Positions 18,485 through 28,305 of a stretch of 64,000 nucleotides of DNA are shown piece by piece; the first letter of the stretch is position 1, and the number at the start of each line of letters is the position of its first letter. The notes beneath the pieces are model-generated. The model worked only from the letters and a program-made list of their open reading frames with translations, was not told the origin of the DNA and did not search any database. The stretch comes from Pseudomonas sp. MM213 (GTDB lineage: Bacteria > Pseudomonadota > Gammaproteobacteria > Pseudomonadales > Pseudomonadaceae): NCBI RefSeq assembly GCF_020423045.1, contig NZ_CP081943.1, positions 1,426,001 through 1,490,000 of the forward strand, written 5' to 3'. Made by a program: the position numbers and the translations under genes.

Positions 18485-19192
18485 ATGTTTAACGAGCGTA
18501 CGCTCGATGCACTCGACTGGGACAGCCTGTACCAGCAACTCGATCAGGATGGCTGCGCCATCATCCGGTCATTGCTGAGTGCCGAAGAGTGTGACGACAT
18601 CAGCGCGCTCTATGCGAAACCAGAGCCTTTCCGCTCACAGGTCATGATGGCCCGCCACGGCTTTGGCCGCGGCGAGTACAAATACTTCCGTTATCCGCTA
18701 CCGGATCTTGTCTGCCGAATGCGCAATGCGCTTTACCCGCGACTGGTGCCGATTGCCAATCGCTGGTACGAGCAGATGGACTTGCCGATCCGTTTCCCTC
18801 CCGGGCATGAGGCGTTCCTAGAACGATGTCATGCCGCCGGTCAGGAGCGCCCAACGCCGTTGTTGCTGCAATATGGGCCACAGGACTACAACTGCCTGCA
18901 TCAGGATCTGTACGGTGAACATGTCTTCCCGCTGCAAGTGGCGATTCTTCTGTCAGAGCCAGGCGAAGATTTCACCGGCGGCGAGTTTGTACTGACCGAG
19001 CAACGGCCACGGATGCAGTCTCGTCCCCAGGTGATTGGCCTGAAGAAAGGTGACGGGCTGATCTTTGCCGTCAACCAACGGCCGGTCAAAGGCCTTCGCG
19101 GCTTCTACCGAGTCACGTTGCGCCATGGGGTGAGTCGCCTGCACAGCGGAAAACGGCATACCCTTGGAATCATCTTTCACGATGCGACATGA
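18485..19192 (+). CDS. 2-oxoglutarate/Fe(II)-dependent oxygenase
   Basis: 235 aa. The iron triad is visible as HQD (NCLHQDLYGEH) and a distal His (KRHTLGIIFHDA), within a double-stranded beta-helix. SEPGEDFTGGEFVL is typical of prolyl-4-hydroxylase-like oxygenases. It lies in one unit with alkB (4 bp gap) behind an Ada-box promoter, so it should be induced by alkylation damage. The substrate is unknown; it may be a second repair demethylase or a damage-linked hydroxylase. Confidence 0.88.
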   Translation: MFNERTLDALDWDSLYQQLDQDGCAIIRSLLSAEECDDISALYAKPEPFRSQVMMARHGFGRGEYKYFRYPLPDLVCRMRNALYPRLVPIANRWYEQMDLPIRFPPGHEAFLERCHAAGQERPTPLLLQYGPQDYNCLHQDLYGEHVFPLQVAILLSEPGEDFTGGEFVLTEQRPRMQSRPQVIGLKKGDGLIFAVNQRPVKGLRGFYRVTLRHGVSRLHSGKRHTLGIIFHDAT

Positions 19193-19196
19193 CCCC

Positions 19197-19862
19197 ATGA
19201 CCCCGAGCACTTTCGACCTGTTTGCCGACGCCGAGCCCGAGCAGCTACCTCGGCGTGAGCAGATCGGCGAACAGTCCTGCGTACTGAGAGGCTTTGCCCT
19301 GCCCTGGCTGGATCGTTTGCTGCCTGCACTGGAAGCGGTTCTGGCCGCCGCGCCGTTTCGGCAGATGATCACGCCCGGCGGCTTCATCATGTCGGCAGCC
19401 ATGAGCAGTTGCGGTACCTGGGGCTGGACAACCGACCGTAGCGGTTATCGCTACACCCGCAATGATCCGCAAACCGACGCACCCTGGCCGGCCATGCCCG
19501 CGGTGTTTTTGGCGCTCGCACAAGCGGCGGCGCGCGAAGCCGGCTTTGCTGATTTCGTACCCGATTCGTGCCTGATCAACCGTTATGTCCCCGGCGCCAA
19601 AATGTCTTTGCATCAAGACAAGGATGAAGCGTCCTACGCGGCGCCGATCGTTTCGGTCTCCCTGGGCTTGCCGGCGATGTTCCTGTTCGGCGGGTTTGAA
19701 CGCAGCGATAAAAGCCAGCGAGTACCACTGTTGCATGGCGATATCGTGGTCTGGGGCGGCGTTGATCGCTTGCGTTATCACGGTGTCTTGCCGATCAAGG
19801 ACGGTCAGCACCCGCGAATGGGCGAGCAACGGATCAACTTCACGTTTCGTACCGCAAAATGA
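19197..19862 (+). CDS. alkB: DNA oxidative demethylase AlkB
   Basis: 221 aa from the ATG at 19197, chosen because MTPSTFDLFADAEP aligns with the E. coli N-terminus; ATGs at 19182 and 19164 (in frame) are alternatives. It removes 1-methyladenine and 3-methylcytosine from DNA/RNA. Substrate residues lie in FRQMITPGGFIMS and GWTTDRSGYRY. The iron ligands are H and D in SLHQDKDE and H in LRYHGVLP, with 2OG-binding Arg in RINFTFR. It is the second gene of the Ada-box unit. Confidence 0.95.
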   Translation: MTPSTFDLFADAEPEQLPRREQIGEQSCVLRGFALPWLDRLLPALEAVLAAAPFRQMITPGGFIMSAAMSSCGTWGWTTDRSGYRYTRNDPQTDAPWPAMPAVFLALAQAAAREAGFADFVPDSCLINRYVPGAKMSLHQDKDEASYAAPIVSVSLGLPAMFLFGGFERSDKSQRVPLLHGDIVVWGGVDRLRYHGVLPIKDGQHPRMGEQRINFTFRTAK

Positions 19863-19869
19863 ATCCCCG

Positions 19870-19919
19870 AATTTGACCGCAAGCCCCGGAGTGCGACGAC
19901 TGCGCCGGCTGGTTAATCT
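19870..19919 (+). promoter_or_regulatory. Ada-box promoter of ada
   Basis: AAT-TTGACC-GCAA at 19870-19882, with a -10-like TAATCT at 19914-19919, again 44 bp from the AAT as in the 18402 promoter. It implies ada autoregulation. Confidence 0.8.
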
Positions 19920-19948
19920 GAATCAAACAGGTCAACGGACAAGAAGCC

Positions 19949-21013
19949 ATGACACGCCAATCGACAAGAATCGCCACCGAAAACGATCCGCGCTGGGCCG
20001 CCGTCGTCGCACGCGATCCCCGCGCAGACGGGCAGTTTGTGTATGCAGTTAAAACCACCGGCATCTATTGCAGCCCCAGCAGCCTGGCGCGTTTGCCCAA
20101 GCCGCAGAACGTCGAATTCTTCGACACCGCCGAGCAAGCCCAGGCGGCCGGTTACCGCCCGAGCAAACGCGCGGCGAAGGATCAAAGTGACGTCGCCGCG
20201 CAACATGCCGCAACGGTGGCTGCCGCGTGCCGTCAGATCGAGACCGCAGAGCATCTGCCGGCACTGAGTGAACTGGCCGACGTGGCGGGACTGAGCAGCT
20301 TCCACTTTCACCGAGTGTTTAAAGCCGTGACCGGATTGACGCCCAAGGGCTACGCCACGGCCCACCGTTCACGCAAGGTTCGCCAACGTTTGATCGATGG
20401 AGGCTCGGTGACCGATGCCTTGTATGACGCCGGTTTCAATTCCAATAGCCGATTTTATGAGGCGGCGGATCAATTGTTGGGGATGAAACCTGGCGACTAC
20501 CGCGCCGAAGGCCAGAACAACGACATTCGATTTGCCGTCGGCCAGTGTTCTTTAGGGGCGATTCTGGTGGCGCAGAGCGAACGCGGTGTGTGCGCGATTC
20601 TGCTGGGTGATGATCCGCACCAATTGGTGTGCGACCTGCAGGACAAGTTTCGGCGGGCCAACCTGATCGGCGCCGACCACGGGTTCGAGCAGTTGATCGC
20701 CCAGGTTGTCGGGTTTATCGAAGCGCCGGCCATCGGCCTGGACTTGCCTCTGGATGTGCGCGGTACGGCGTTTCAGGAGCGCGTCTGGCAAGCCCTGCGA
20801 GAGATTCCTGTCGGCAGCACCGCCAGCTACGCCGACATCGCGCAGCGCATCGGCTCGCCGAAAGCGGTGCGCGCCGTGGCCCAGGCCTGCGGCGCGAACA
20901 GCCTGGCAGTGGCTATCCCGTGCCACCGCGTGGTGCGCAGTGACGGCAACTTGTCGGGGTATCGTTGGGGAGTGGAGCGCAAGCGGCAGTTATTGGAGCG
21001 CGAAAGCCAATAA
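19949..21013 (+). CDS. ada: Ada: methyl-responsive regulator / O6-methylguanine-DNA methyltransferase, degenerate zinc site
   Basis: 354 aa, matching E. coli Ada in length and domain order: N-terminal sensor (1-80), AraC-type helix-turn-helix (about 90-185), and C-terminal O6-alkylguanine transferase. The transferase is intact, with PCHRVV and acceptor cysteine C325. The sensor keeps the methyl-acceptor cysteine C41 (TTGIYCSPSS). The other three zinc ligands of E. coli Ada are replaced: S45 for C42, and S72 and A75 in RPSKRAAK, where E. coli has RPCKRC. Base calls at these codons are unambiguous in the sequence given. Ada boxes upstream of both units imply it still acts as an activator. Confidence 0.95.
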   Translation: MTRQSTRIATENDPRWAAVVARDPRADGQFVYAVKTTGIYCSPSSLARLPKPQNVEFFDTAEQAQAAGYRPSKRAAKDQSDVAAQHAATVAAACRQIETAEHLPALSELADVAGLSSFHFHRVFKAVTGLTPKGYATAHRSRKVRQRLIDGGSVTDALYDAGFNSNSRFYEAADQLLGMKPGDYRAEGQNNDIRFAVGQCSLGAILVAQSERGVCAILLGDDPHQLVCDLQDKFRRANLIGADHGFEQLIAQVVGFIEAPAIGLDLPLDVRGTAFQERVWQALREIPVGSTASYADIAQRIGSPKAVRAVAQACGANSLAVAIPCHRVVRSDGNLSGYRWGVERKRQLLERESQ

Positions 21014-21023
21014 ATAGAAAGAT

Positions 21024-21056
21024 CGCAGCCTGCGGCAGTCGCAGGCTGCGATTTTT
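21024..21056 (+). terminator. Intrinsic terminator of ada
   Basis: ATCGCAGCCTGCG GCAGT CGCAGGCTGCGAT TTTT: a 13-bp perfect stem, convergent with the end of acuI at 21061. Confidence 0.93.
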
Positions 21057-21060
21057 GCTT

Positions 21061-22044
21061 TCAGCGATTCACATCCACCACCACACGGCCACGCAGCTGA
21101 CCGGCGAGCAATCGCGGTGCCGCATCGATCGCCTCACTCAAACCGATTTCGTGGCTGATCAGCGGCAGCAAGGCAAAGTCCAGATCCTTGGCCAGACGGT
21201 TCCAGGCCAGTACCCGCTTGGCTTTGGGTTGGGTCACGCTGTTGATTCCGGCCAGGGTTACACCACGCAAAATGAACGGGGCGACAGAGGCCGGGAAGTC
21301 CATGCCTTGCGCCAAACCACACGCGGCAACAGTGCCATTGGCTTTCGTGCTGGCACAGGCGTTGGCCAGGGTGTGACTGCCGACCGAGTCGATCACGGCC
21401 GCCCAACGCTCCTTGGCCAGTGGTTTTCCCGGCTCGGACAATGTAGCGCGGTCGATGATTTCGCTGGCACCCAATTGCTTGAGGTAGTCGTGTTCGGAGG
21501 TGCGGCCAGTGGACGCGACCACCCGGTAGCCGAGCTTGTTCAGCAGCGCGATGGCGAAACTGCCGACACCACCGTTGGCGCCCGTGACCAAAACGTCACC
21601 CTGCTCAGGCGTCACACCGTTATGTTCCAAGGCCAGGATGCTCAGCATCGCCGTGTAACCGGCCGTGCCGATCGCCATTGCCTGGGCAGCGGTGAATTCA
21701 CGAGGCAGCGGAATCAGCCAGTCGCCATTCAGGCGCGCCTTCTGCGCCAATCCACCCCAATGCCCTTCACCGACTCCCCAGCCATTGAGTACGACTTGAT
21801 CACCGACCTTGTAGTCCGGATGCCCACTGACTTCGACAGTCCCCGCCAGATCAATGCCCGGCACCATCGGGAATTTTCGCACCACCGGGCTGCTGCCGGT
21901 GATCGCCAGACCGTCCTTGAAGTTCAGCGTGCTGTACGCCACACGCACTGTCACATCGCCCTCGGGCAGTTGATCGTCATTGATCTCTTGCAGTGTGGCC
22001 CGGTAACCGCTGTCGTCTTTGTCGATCAAAATGCCTTGGAACAT
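21061..22044 (-). CDS. acuI: Acryloyl-CoA reductase-type MDR oxidoreductase (AcuI/YhdH)
   Basis: 327 aa, the YhdH/AcuI length. It is an NADPH-dependent reductase of the zinc-free medium-chain group; AcuI reduces acryloyl-CoA to propionyl-CoA. It shows TLNFKDGLAITG, PMVPGIDLAGTV, the GWGVGEGHWGGLA loop, VLVTGANGGVGSFAIALL for NADPH, and the C-terminal LLAGQLRGRVVVDVN. It is a single gene, divergent from the nitronate monooxygenase. Confidence 0.92.
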   Translation of the reverse strand: MFQGILIDKDDSGYRATLQEINDDQLPEGDVTVRVAYSTLNFKDGLAITGSSPVVRKFPMVPGIDLAGTVEVSGHPDYKVGDQVVLNGWGVGEGHWGGLAQKARLNGDWLIPLPREFTAAQAMAIGTAGYTAMLSILALEHNGVTPEQGDVLVTGANGGVGSFAIALLNKLGYRVVASTGRTSEHDYLKQLGASEIIDRATLSEPGKPLAKERWAAVIDSVGSHTLANACASTKANGTVAACGLAQGMDFPASVAPFILRGVTLAGINSVTQPKAKRVLAWNRLAKDLDFALLPLISHEIGLSEAIDAAPRLLAGQLRGRVVVDVNR

Positions 22045-22231
22045 TGTCGTCTCCTGTCAGATCATTCAGTTGTCGTGCTACTGGAATATCACACTGCAAC
22101 CTTTTGCCGTACCCGACTTTAAGCCAATCCAGGAATGCCCCATCCTGAAACCCGATGGGTCTTGCGCCTGTCTTTGCTGATACAAGTCCCGTCCTGCAGC
22201 CCTGCCCCGTTATGACCCGGAGAACCTTGAA

Positions 22232-23296
22232 ATGAGCCAATGGCCAGATACCCGAATTATCGATTTGCTGGGGATCGAACTGCCGATCATCCAGGCTCCG
22301 ATGGCTGGCGCAACCGGTTCAGCCATGGTCATCGCCGCGAGCAATGCCGGCGGCCTGGGCTCGATGCCCGCGGCCATGCTGACCACCGAGCAGTTGCGCG
22401 AAGAATTGAAGACCATTCGCCAACACACTCAACGCCCGATCAACGTCAACTTCTTCTGCCATCAGCCGCCCCCTGCCGACGAGCAACGTGCCCGGGACTG
22501 GAAGAATCTGCTGCAACCCTACTACCGCGAACTCGGCGTGGATTTCGACGCACCGACACCCGTGTCCAATCGCGCGCCGTTCGATAACGCAACCTGTGAA
22601 GTGATCGAAGAATGCCGCCCCGAAGTGGTGAGCTTTCACTTCGGCCTGCCGGAAAAATCTCTGCTGGATCGCGTCAAGGCGACCGGGGCGAAAGTGCTGT
22701 CTTCGGCGACGACTGTCGAAGAAGCCGTCTGGCTTGAGCAGCATGGCTGCGACGCGATCATCGCCATGGGTTACGAAGCCGGTGGCCATCGGGGCATGTT
22801 TCTCAGCGACGATTTGAGCAGCCAGGTGGGCCTCTTCGCGCTGCTGCCGCAAATTGTCGACGCGGTGAAAGTGCCGGTGATTGCCGCTGGCGGCATTGCC
22901 GACGCACGGGGCGTGGCGGCGGCGTTTCTGTTGGGCGCGTCCGCGGTGCAGGTGGGCACGGCGTATTTGTTTACGCCGGAAGCCAAGGTCAGCACCTCTC
23001 ATCACAAAGCGTTGCGCACGGCCAAAGAAAGCGAGACCGCCGTCACCAACATTTTCACCGGCCGCCCGGCACGCGGGATTCTCAATCGCGTGATGCGCGA
23101 ACTCGGACCGATCTGCGATAAAGCACCGGCCTTCCCGTTGGCAGGTGGAGCGTTGATGCCGTTGCGGGCAAAGGGCGAAGCGGATTTCAGCAACCTCTGG
23201 GCCGGGCAGGCGTTCAGGTTGGGGGTTGAGATGACGACCGCAGAATTGACGCAGCGTCTGGCCCAAGACGGATTGGCGAAACTGTTACACCGCTAG
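22232..23296 (+). CDS. Nitronate monooxygenase
   Basis: 354 aa FMN-dependent TIM barrel. Signatures: PIIQAPMAGATGS, NVNFFCHQPPP, VSFHFGLPE, MGYEAGGHRGMF (catalytic His region) and IAAGGIADARGVAAAFLLGA with phosphate-binding Gly. It oxidises propionate-3-nitronate or related nitronates to aldehydes and nitrite. ATG with GGAG upstream. It is divergent from acuI across a ~190-bp gap. Confidence 0.92.
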   Translation: MSQWPDTRIIDLLGIELPIIQAPMAGATGSAMVIAASNAGGLGSMPAAMLTTEQLREELKTIRQHTQRPINVNFFCHQPPPADEQRARDWKNLLQPYYRELGVDFDAPTPVSNRAPFDNATCEVIEECRPEVVSFHFGLPEKSLLDRVKATGAKVLSSATTVEEAVWLEQHGCDAIIAMGYEAGGHRGMFLSDDLSSQVGLFALLPQIVDAVKVPVIAAGGIADARGVAAAFLLGASAVQVGTAYLFTPEAKVSTSHHKALRTAKESETAVTNIFTGRPARGILNRVMRELGPICDKAPAFPLAGGALMPLRAKGEADFSNLWAGQAFRLGVEMTTAELTQRLAQDGLAKLLHR

Positions 23297-24199
<903 letters not shown>

Positions 24200-24880
24200 A
24201 TGACCCTGTCGAGTGCCGATTTTTCCGCCATCTGGCTGACCCTGAAACTGGCGTCCCTGACGACAGTTATCCTGCTGGTGATCGGCACTCCGATTGCGTT
24301 ATGGCTTTCGCGCACCCAATCGTGGCTGCGCGGCCCGGTCGGGGCGATTGTCGCCCTGCCCCTGGTGCTGCCGCCCACGGTGATCGGTTTTTATCTGTTG
24401 CTGGCGCTGGGCCCTAACGGCTTTATCGGCCACTTCACTCAATCGCTGGGGCTCGGCACCCTGACGTTCAGTTTTGCCGGATTGGTGATCGGCTCGGTGC
24501 TCTATTCGATGCCGTTCGTGGTCCAGCCGTTGCAAAACGCTTTTTCTGCCATTGGCACCCGCCCACTGGAAGTGGCTGCGACCTTGCGCGCCAATCCCTG
24601 GGACACTTTTTTCAGCGTGATCCTGCCTCTGGCCCGACCGGGGTTCATCACCGCCGCGATTCTCGGTTTCGCCCACACCGTCGGCGAGTTTGGCGTGGTG
24701 CTGATGATCGGCGGCAACATCCCCGACAAGACCCGCGTGGTCTCGGTGCAGATCTACGATCACGTCGAAGCCATGGAATACGCCCAGGCCCACTGGCTGG
24801 CCGGGGCTATGCTGGTGTTCTCGTTTGCCGTGTTGCTGGCGCTGTACTCCAGCCGTAAAACCAAAGCGGGCTGGAGCTGA
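24200..24880 (+). CDS. modB: Molybdate ABC transporter, permease
   Basis: 226 aa inner-membrane protein with five to six hydrophobic segments. The EAA loop reads [25 protein letters not shown], from residue about 126, and couples to Mod[18 protein letters not shown] is typical. It starts at the base after the modA stop. Confidence 0.97.
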   Translation: MTLSSADFSAIWLTLKLASLTTVILLVIGTPIALWLSRTQSWLRGPVGAIVALPLVLPPTVIGFYLLLALGPNGFIGHFTQSLGLGTLTFSFAGLVIGSVLYSMPFVVQPLQNAFSAIGTRPLEVAATLRANPWDTFFSVILPLARPGFITAAILGFAHTVGEFGVVLMIGGNIPDKTRVVSVQIYDHVEAMEYAQAHWLAGAMLVFSFAVLLALYSSRKTKAGWS

Positions 24881-24883
24881 TCG

Positions 24884-25963
24884 ATGATTCAAACACGTCT
24901 GAAACTGAGGTATTCGGGGTTCGCCCTGAATGTGGACTTGCAACTGCCCGGCCGTGGCGTCACCGCGCTTTACGGTCATTCCGGCTCGGGCAAGACCACT
25001 TGCTTGCGCTGTATCGCGGGCCTGGAACGGGCCGAACAAGGCTTTATCCAGGTCAACGATGAAGTCTGGCAGGACAGCGACAAGAAGATTTTCGTAGCGC
25101 CGCACAAACGCGCGATCGGCTATGTCTTCCAGGAAGCAAGTCTGTTTACGCACTTGTCGGTGTTGGCGAACCTGCAATTCGGCCTCAAACGAATCCCCAG
25201 ACACCAACGCCGGGTCGACCTGGCGCACGCGACGGAACTGTTGGGCATCGGTCATCTGCTGGACCGCCATCCGCAGCACTTGTCGGGTGGCGAGCGACAG
25301 CGTGTCGGCATTGCCCGGGCGCTACTCACCAGCCCAAAACTGTTGCTGATGGACGAACCGCTGGCGGCGCTGGATTCGCAACGCAAAAGCGAAATCCTGC
25401 CCTACCTGCAAAGGCTGCACGATGAGCTGGACATCCCGGTGCTGTACGTCAGCCATTCCCAGGATGAAGTGGCGCGACTGGCCGACCACATCGTCCTGCT
25501 CAGCAACGGCAAAGCCCTGGCCAGCGGCCCTATCGGTGAAACGCTGGCCCGGCTTGATTTGCCTTTGGCGCTGGGCGATGACGCCGGCGTGGTGATCGAG
25601 GGCCACGTCAGTGCCTATGACGCCGATTATCAGTTGCTGACCTTGCAACTGCCAGGCACCGCTCTGAACATCCGCGTGACGCACACGCCGATGGACCCCG
25701 GCCAGGCGCTGCGTTGCAAGGTCCAGGCGCGCGATGTCAGCCTGAGCCTGCACAGCGCCGAGCAAAGCAGCATCCTCAACCGTCTGCCGGTGACCGTGAT
25801 CAGTGAAATGGGCGCAGACAACGCCGCCCACGTGCTGATTCGTCTGGATGCGGCCGGCACACCGCTGCTGGCGCGAATCACCCGCTACTCCCGGGATCAG
25901 TTGCAGGTGCATCCCGGCCAACAGCTCTGGGCGCAAATCAAAGCGGTGGCGGTGCTGGCGTAA
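24884..25963 (+). CDS. modC: Molybdate ABC transporter, ATPase
   Basis: 359 aa. Walker A is GHSGSGKTT, the signature [15 protein letters not shown] and Walker B LLLMDEP. The C-terminal third (from about 290) is the Mop/TOBE molybdate-binding domain ([18 protein letters not shown]). It lies 3 bp after modB. Confidence 0.97.
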   Translation: MIQTRLKLRYSGFALNVDLQLPGRGVTALYGHSGSGKTTCLRCIAGLERAEQGFIQVNDEVWQDSDKKIFVAPHKRAIGYVFQEASLFTHLSVLANLQFGLKRIPRHQRRVDLAHATELLGIGHLLDRHPQHLSGGERQRVGIARALLTSPKLLLMDEPLAALDSQRKSEILPYLQRLHDELDIPVLYVSHSQDEVARLADHIVLLSNGKALASGPIGETLARLDLPLALGDDAGVVIEGHVSAYDADYQLLTLQLPGTALNIRVTHTPMDPGQALRCKVQARDVSLSLHSAEQSSILNRLPVTVISEMGADNAAHVLIRLDAAGTPLLARITRYSRDQLQVHPGQQLWAQIKAVAVLA

Positions 25964-26038
25964 ACCCGCTGGCACGACTGCACTGGCACGCGGTCAATGG
26001 CTGTAACGGCCCCTGATTCGTCGCCAAGGACTACCGCC

Positions 26039-27079
26039 ATGCCCGATTCCGCGCTGACTGATGCGCTGCCACCTGACCTGCATTATGTCGATGACACCCA
26101 GCCCGGCATCGCCCGCAAGAAACTGCGTGGCAAGTTCTGCTACTTCGACCCGGACGGAAAACGCATCACCGACCCAAAGCAAATCAAACGTATCAATGCC
26201 CTCGCCGTACCCCCGGCCTACACCGACGTTTGGATTTGCGCCGACCCGCGTGGGCATCTGCAAGCCACTGGCCGTGATGCGCGGGGGCGCAAGCAATACC
26301 GTTATCACCCGCGCTGGCGCGAAGTGCGCGATGCCGACAAATATTCGCGCCTGCGGGATTTCGGGCTCGCCCTGCCGAAACTGCGCAAACAGCTTGAAAC
26401 GCTGTTGGCCGCGCCGGGCTTCAGCCGTGACAAGGTCATGGCCACGGTCATTACCTTGCTCGACGCGACATTGATTCGGGTCGGCAACACGCAGTACGCC
26501 CGGGACAACCGCTCGTATGGGCTGACCACGCTGCGCAACCGGCACGTCGAGATCAACGGCAGTGCGATCCGGTTCCAGTTCCGGGGCAAGAGCGGCGTCG
26601 AGCACCAGATCACCGTGAAAGACCGGCGCCTGGCACGAATCATCAAACGCTGCCAGGAGATTCCCGGGCAGAACCTGTTTCAGTATCTGGATGAAAGCGG
26701 CGAGCGGCACACCGTCAGTTCCTCCGACGTCAACGCCTACCTGCAAACCCTCACCGGCACCGACTTCACCGCCAAGGACTACCGCACCTGGGCAGGCAGC
26801 GCGCTGGCGTTGTCGGTGTTGCGCGGTTTGCAGTGGGAACCGGAATCAGACGCCAGGCGGCATGTGGTGGAGATGGTCAAGAACGTCGCCAGGCAACTTG
26901 GTAACACCCCGGCAGTTTGTCGCAAGTGCTACATCCACCCGGCGGTGCTTGAGGGTTTCCTGATGGGGGCATTGGCCGGGTTACCGCGCCCGAGAACACG
27001 TAAAGGCTTGAGGGCCGAGGAAGTCGGGCTGGCGATGTATTTGGAGACGATGATCGAGGCGACTCAACCGACGAACTGA
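26039..27079 (+). CDS. DNA topoisomerase IB
   Basis: 346 aa from the ATG at 26039 (SD AAGGA); an in-frame start at 25997 would lack an SD. It is a poxvirus-type bacterial type IB topoisomerase that relaxes supercoils via a 3'-phosphotyrosine. The N-terminal strand domain (RKKLRGKFCYFDPDGKRI) is followed by the catalytic domain: ATLIRVGNTQYARDNRSYG, KSGVEHQI and the nucleophile Tyr in RKCYIHPAV. In many pseudomonads it is an accessory gene. It starts 75 bp after modC. Confidence 0.95.
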   Translation: MPDSALTDALPPDLHYVDDTQPGIARKKLRGKFCYFDPDGKRITDPKQIKRINALAVPPAYTDVWICADPRGHLQATGRDARGRKQYRYHPRWREVRDADKYSRLRDFGLALPKLRKQLETLLAAPGFSRDKVMATVITLLDATLIRVGNTQYARDNRSYGLTTLRNRHVEINGSAIRFQFRGKSGVEHQITVKDRRLARIIKRCQEIPGQNLFQYLDESGERHTVSSSDVNAYLQTLTGTDFTAKDYRTWAGSALALSVLRGLQWEPESDARRHVVEMVKNVARQLGNTPAVCRKCYIHPAVLEGFLMGALAGLPRPRTRKGLRAEEVGLAMYLETMIEATQPTN

Positions 27080-27151
27080 CCTGTTCATTTTTTGCGCGAT
27101 TACAAATGGCTTCTATAGTTGTTGTGACACAAATTAGCTTCGAGTGAAGCC

Positions 27152-27373
27152 ATGGAAGACATTTACGTTGTCAAGCGTTGCAACAAGATCATCGTTTATG
27201 GCCGCCGAGCCGGCGAAGACCAACATCAGCCACCTGAAGCCGCCGTCTGGTATCGCATCACCGATACCCGGACTAACGGCTACATCGGTGACGGCTACGA
27301 TCTTGAAGAAAAAGCCCAACGCACGTGCGATCAACTCAATGCCCGATCGCAAGTGGTGGCCCGACAAGGCTGA
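27152..27373 (+). CDS. Small conserved protein (73 aa)
   Basis: 73 aa. Basic N-terminal strand region (VVKRCNKIIVYGRR), then WYRITDTRTNGYIGDGYD. No signal or membrane segment. Function not recognised. It has a terminator behind it and is probably monocistronic. Confidence 0.7.
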   Translation: MEDIYVVKRCNKIIVYGRRAGEDQHQPPEAAVWYRITDTRTNGYIGDGYDLEEKAQRTCDQLNARSQVVARQG

Positions 27374-27424
27374 AGTCCGGGTCTATACTGAAAAATGGCT
27401 GAGGGAACAGCGACCCCATCGGCA

Positions 27425-27450
27425 GAAAGCTCGCTCTTTGCGGGCTTTTT
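27425..27450 (+). terminator. Probable intrinsic terminator
   Basis: AAAGCTCGC TCTTT GCGGGCTTTTT: an imperfect stem with a T-run, about 50 bp after the 73-aa gene. Confidence 0.75.
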
Positions 27451-27488
27451 GCTGCCACTGCCAGGTTTCTTGAACGGAGGTGTTTGCC

Positions 27489-27719
27489 ATGTCCGAAAAA
27501 GAGTCCATCACCACCCTGCTCACCCTGCTCGACTCGCGCCAGGTTCGCTTGGCCGCAGCGTGCAAGGAAATCGCCGACTGGGTCGATCATCAAGGCGGGC
27601 ATCCGACCGCCCTCAGGATTCGTGATCGCCTGAACGACATCGAGAAGGACACGCCGCTGATTCGTAACACGCTGTCTTCGCTCAAACCTGTCGAGCCGCC
27701 GCTGCCGCGGTTCAGATGA
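27489..27719 (+). CDS. Small helical protein (76 aa)
   Basis: 76 aa from the ATG at 27489 (SD GGAGG 9 nt upstream), MSEKESITTLLTLLDSRQVR at the start. It is mostly alpha-helical with repeated charged residues and a Pro-rich tail (PPLPRFR). Unknown function; resembles small Pseudomonas helical proteins. Confidence 0.7.
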   Translation: MSEKESITTLLTLLDSRQVRLAAACKEIADWVDHQGGHPTALRIRDRLNDIEKDTPLIRNTLSSLKPVEPPLPRFR

Positions 27720-27824
27720 TTCGATCTGGACTCCGGACACGAGCGCACGGCCAGGACGCATGAACGGCGACGATGATCGTCACCGGGTGCGTCCTTGCCT
27801 GATCACCTGCTACTGAATCCCAAA

Positions 27825-27850
27825 CCCGGCCCTGTACCGGGATTTTTTTT
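27825..27850 (+). terminator. Intrinsic terminator
   Basis: CCCGG CCCTGTA CCGGG A TTTTTTTT, about 100 bp after the 76-aa gene. Confidence 0.85.
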
Positions 27851-27920
27851 GTCCGGTCATTTCACACAGCCTTCACAACTCACGCCTTACTGTAGCCCTA
27901 CTCCTTTTGAAATATCCCTT

Positions 27921-27948
27921 GGCCCGCCCGCATGCGGGCCTTCTTTTT
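27921..27948 (+). terminator. Second terminator-like hairpin
   Basis: GGCCCGC CCGCAT GCGGGCC TTCTTTTT. It may end the same transcript or a short RNA arising between the two terminators. Confidence 0.7.
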
Positions 27949-28020
27949 GCTCGCCTGCATTCAACGAACGTCATCACTCGCGGGAGGTCAAACAGTCACA
28001 CGTCACGAAGGAGGCGTCTG

Positions 28021-28305
28021 ATGGTTACTCACTTCAAAGTTGCCGGGCATCTGGCTTGCGGCCACAAAGGCAGCAAGCTCACCTCAACCACTGAACTGAA
28101 CCGAGTGAAATGCAGAAGTTGCCGAAACACCGATGCATACAAGGATGCACGCAAAGACCAACGCAACGCGGCACGCCGCGCCGCCCGCAAAGCCAAAGCC
28201 ACTCACACTGCCAATGACTGGCGCGCAGCATGGGTCGAGCGGCTTACCGCCATGGCCGGGCTGCAACGGTTGCCCCGTGGCTTTAGCGGTCAACCATTCG
28301 TTTAA
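28021..28305 (+). CDS. Small zinc-ribbon-like basic protein
   Basis: 94 aa from the ATG at 28021 (SD AAGGAGG 6 nt upstream). It has HLACGHKG and VKCRSCRN, a C-x2-C pair plus a CxH-type pair that could bind zinc. A strongly basic Arg/Lys/Ala stretch follows (DQRNAARRAARKAKAT), which suggests nucleic-acid binding. Unknown family. The last 4 bp overlap the end of the convergent TetR gene. Confidence 0.75.
   Translation: MVTHFKVAGHLACGHKGSKLTSTTELNRVKCRSCRNTDAYKDARKDQRNAARRAARKAKATHTANDWRAAWVERLTAMAGLQRLPRGFSGQPFV

Noticed and set aside
27842..27948. A small RNA between two terminators
   Set aside because: Two hairpins alone do not show a transcript; no promoter could be picked out.
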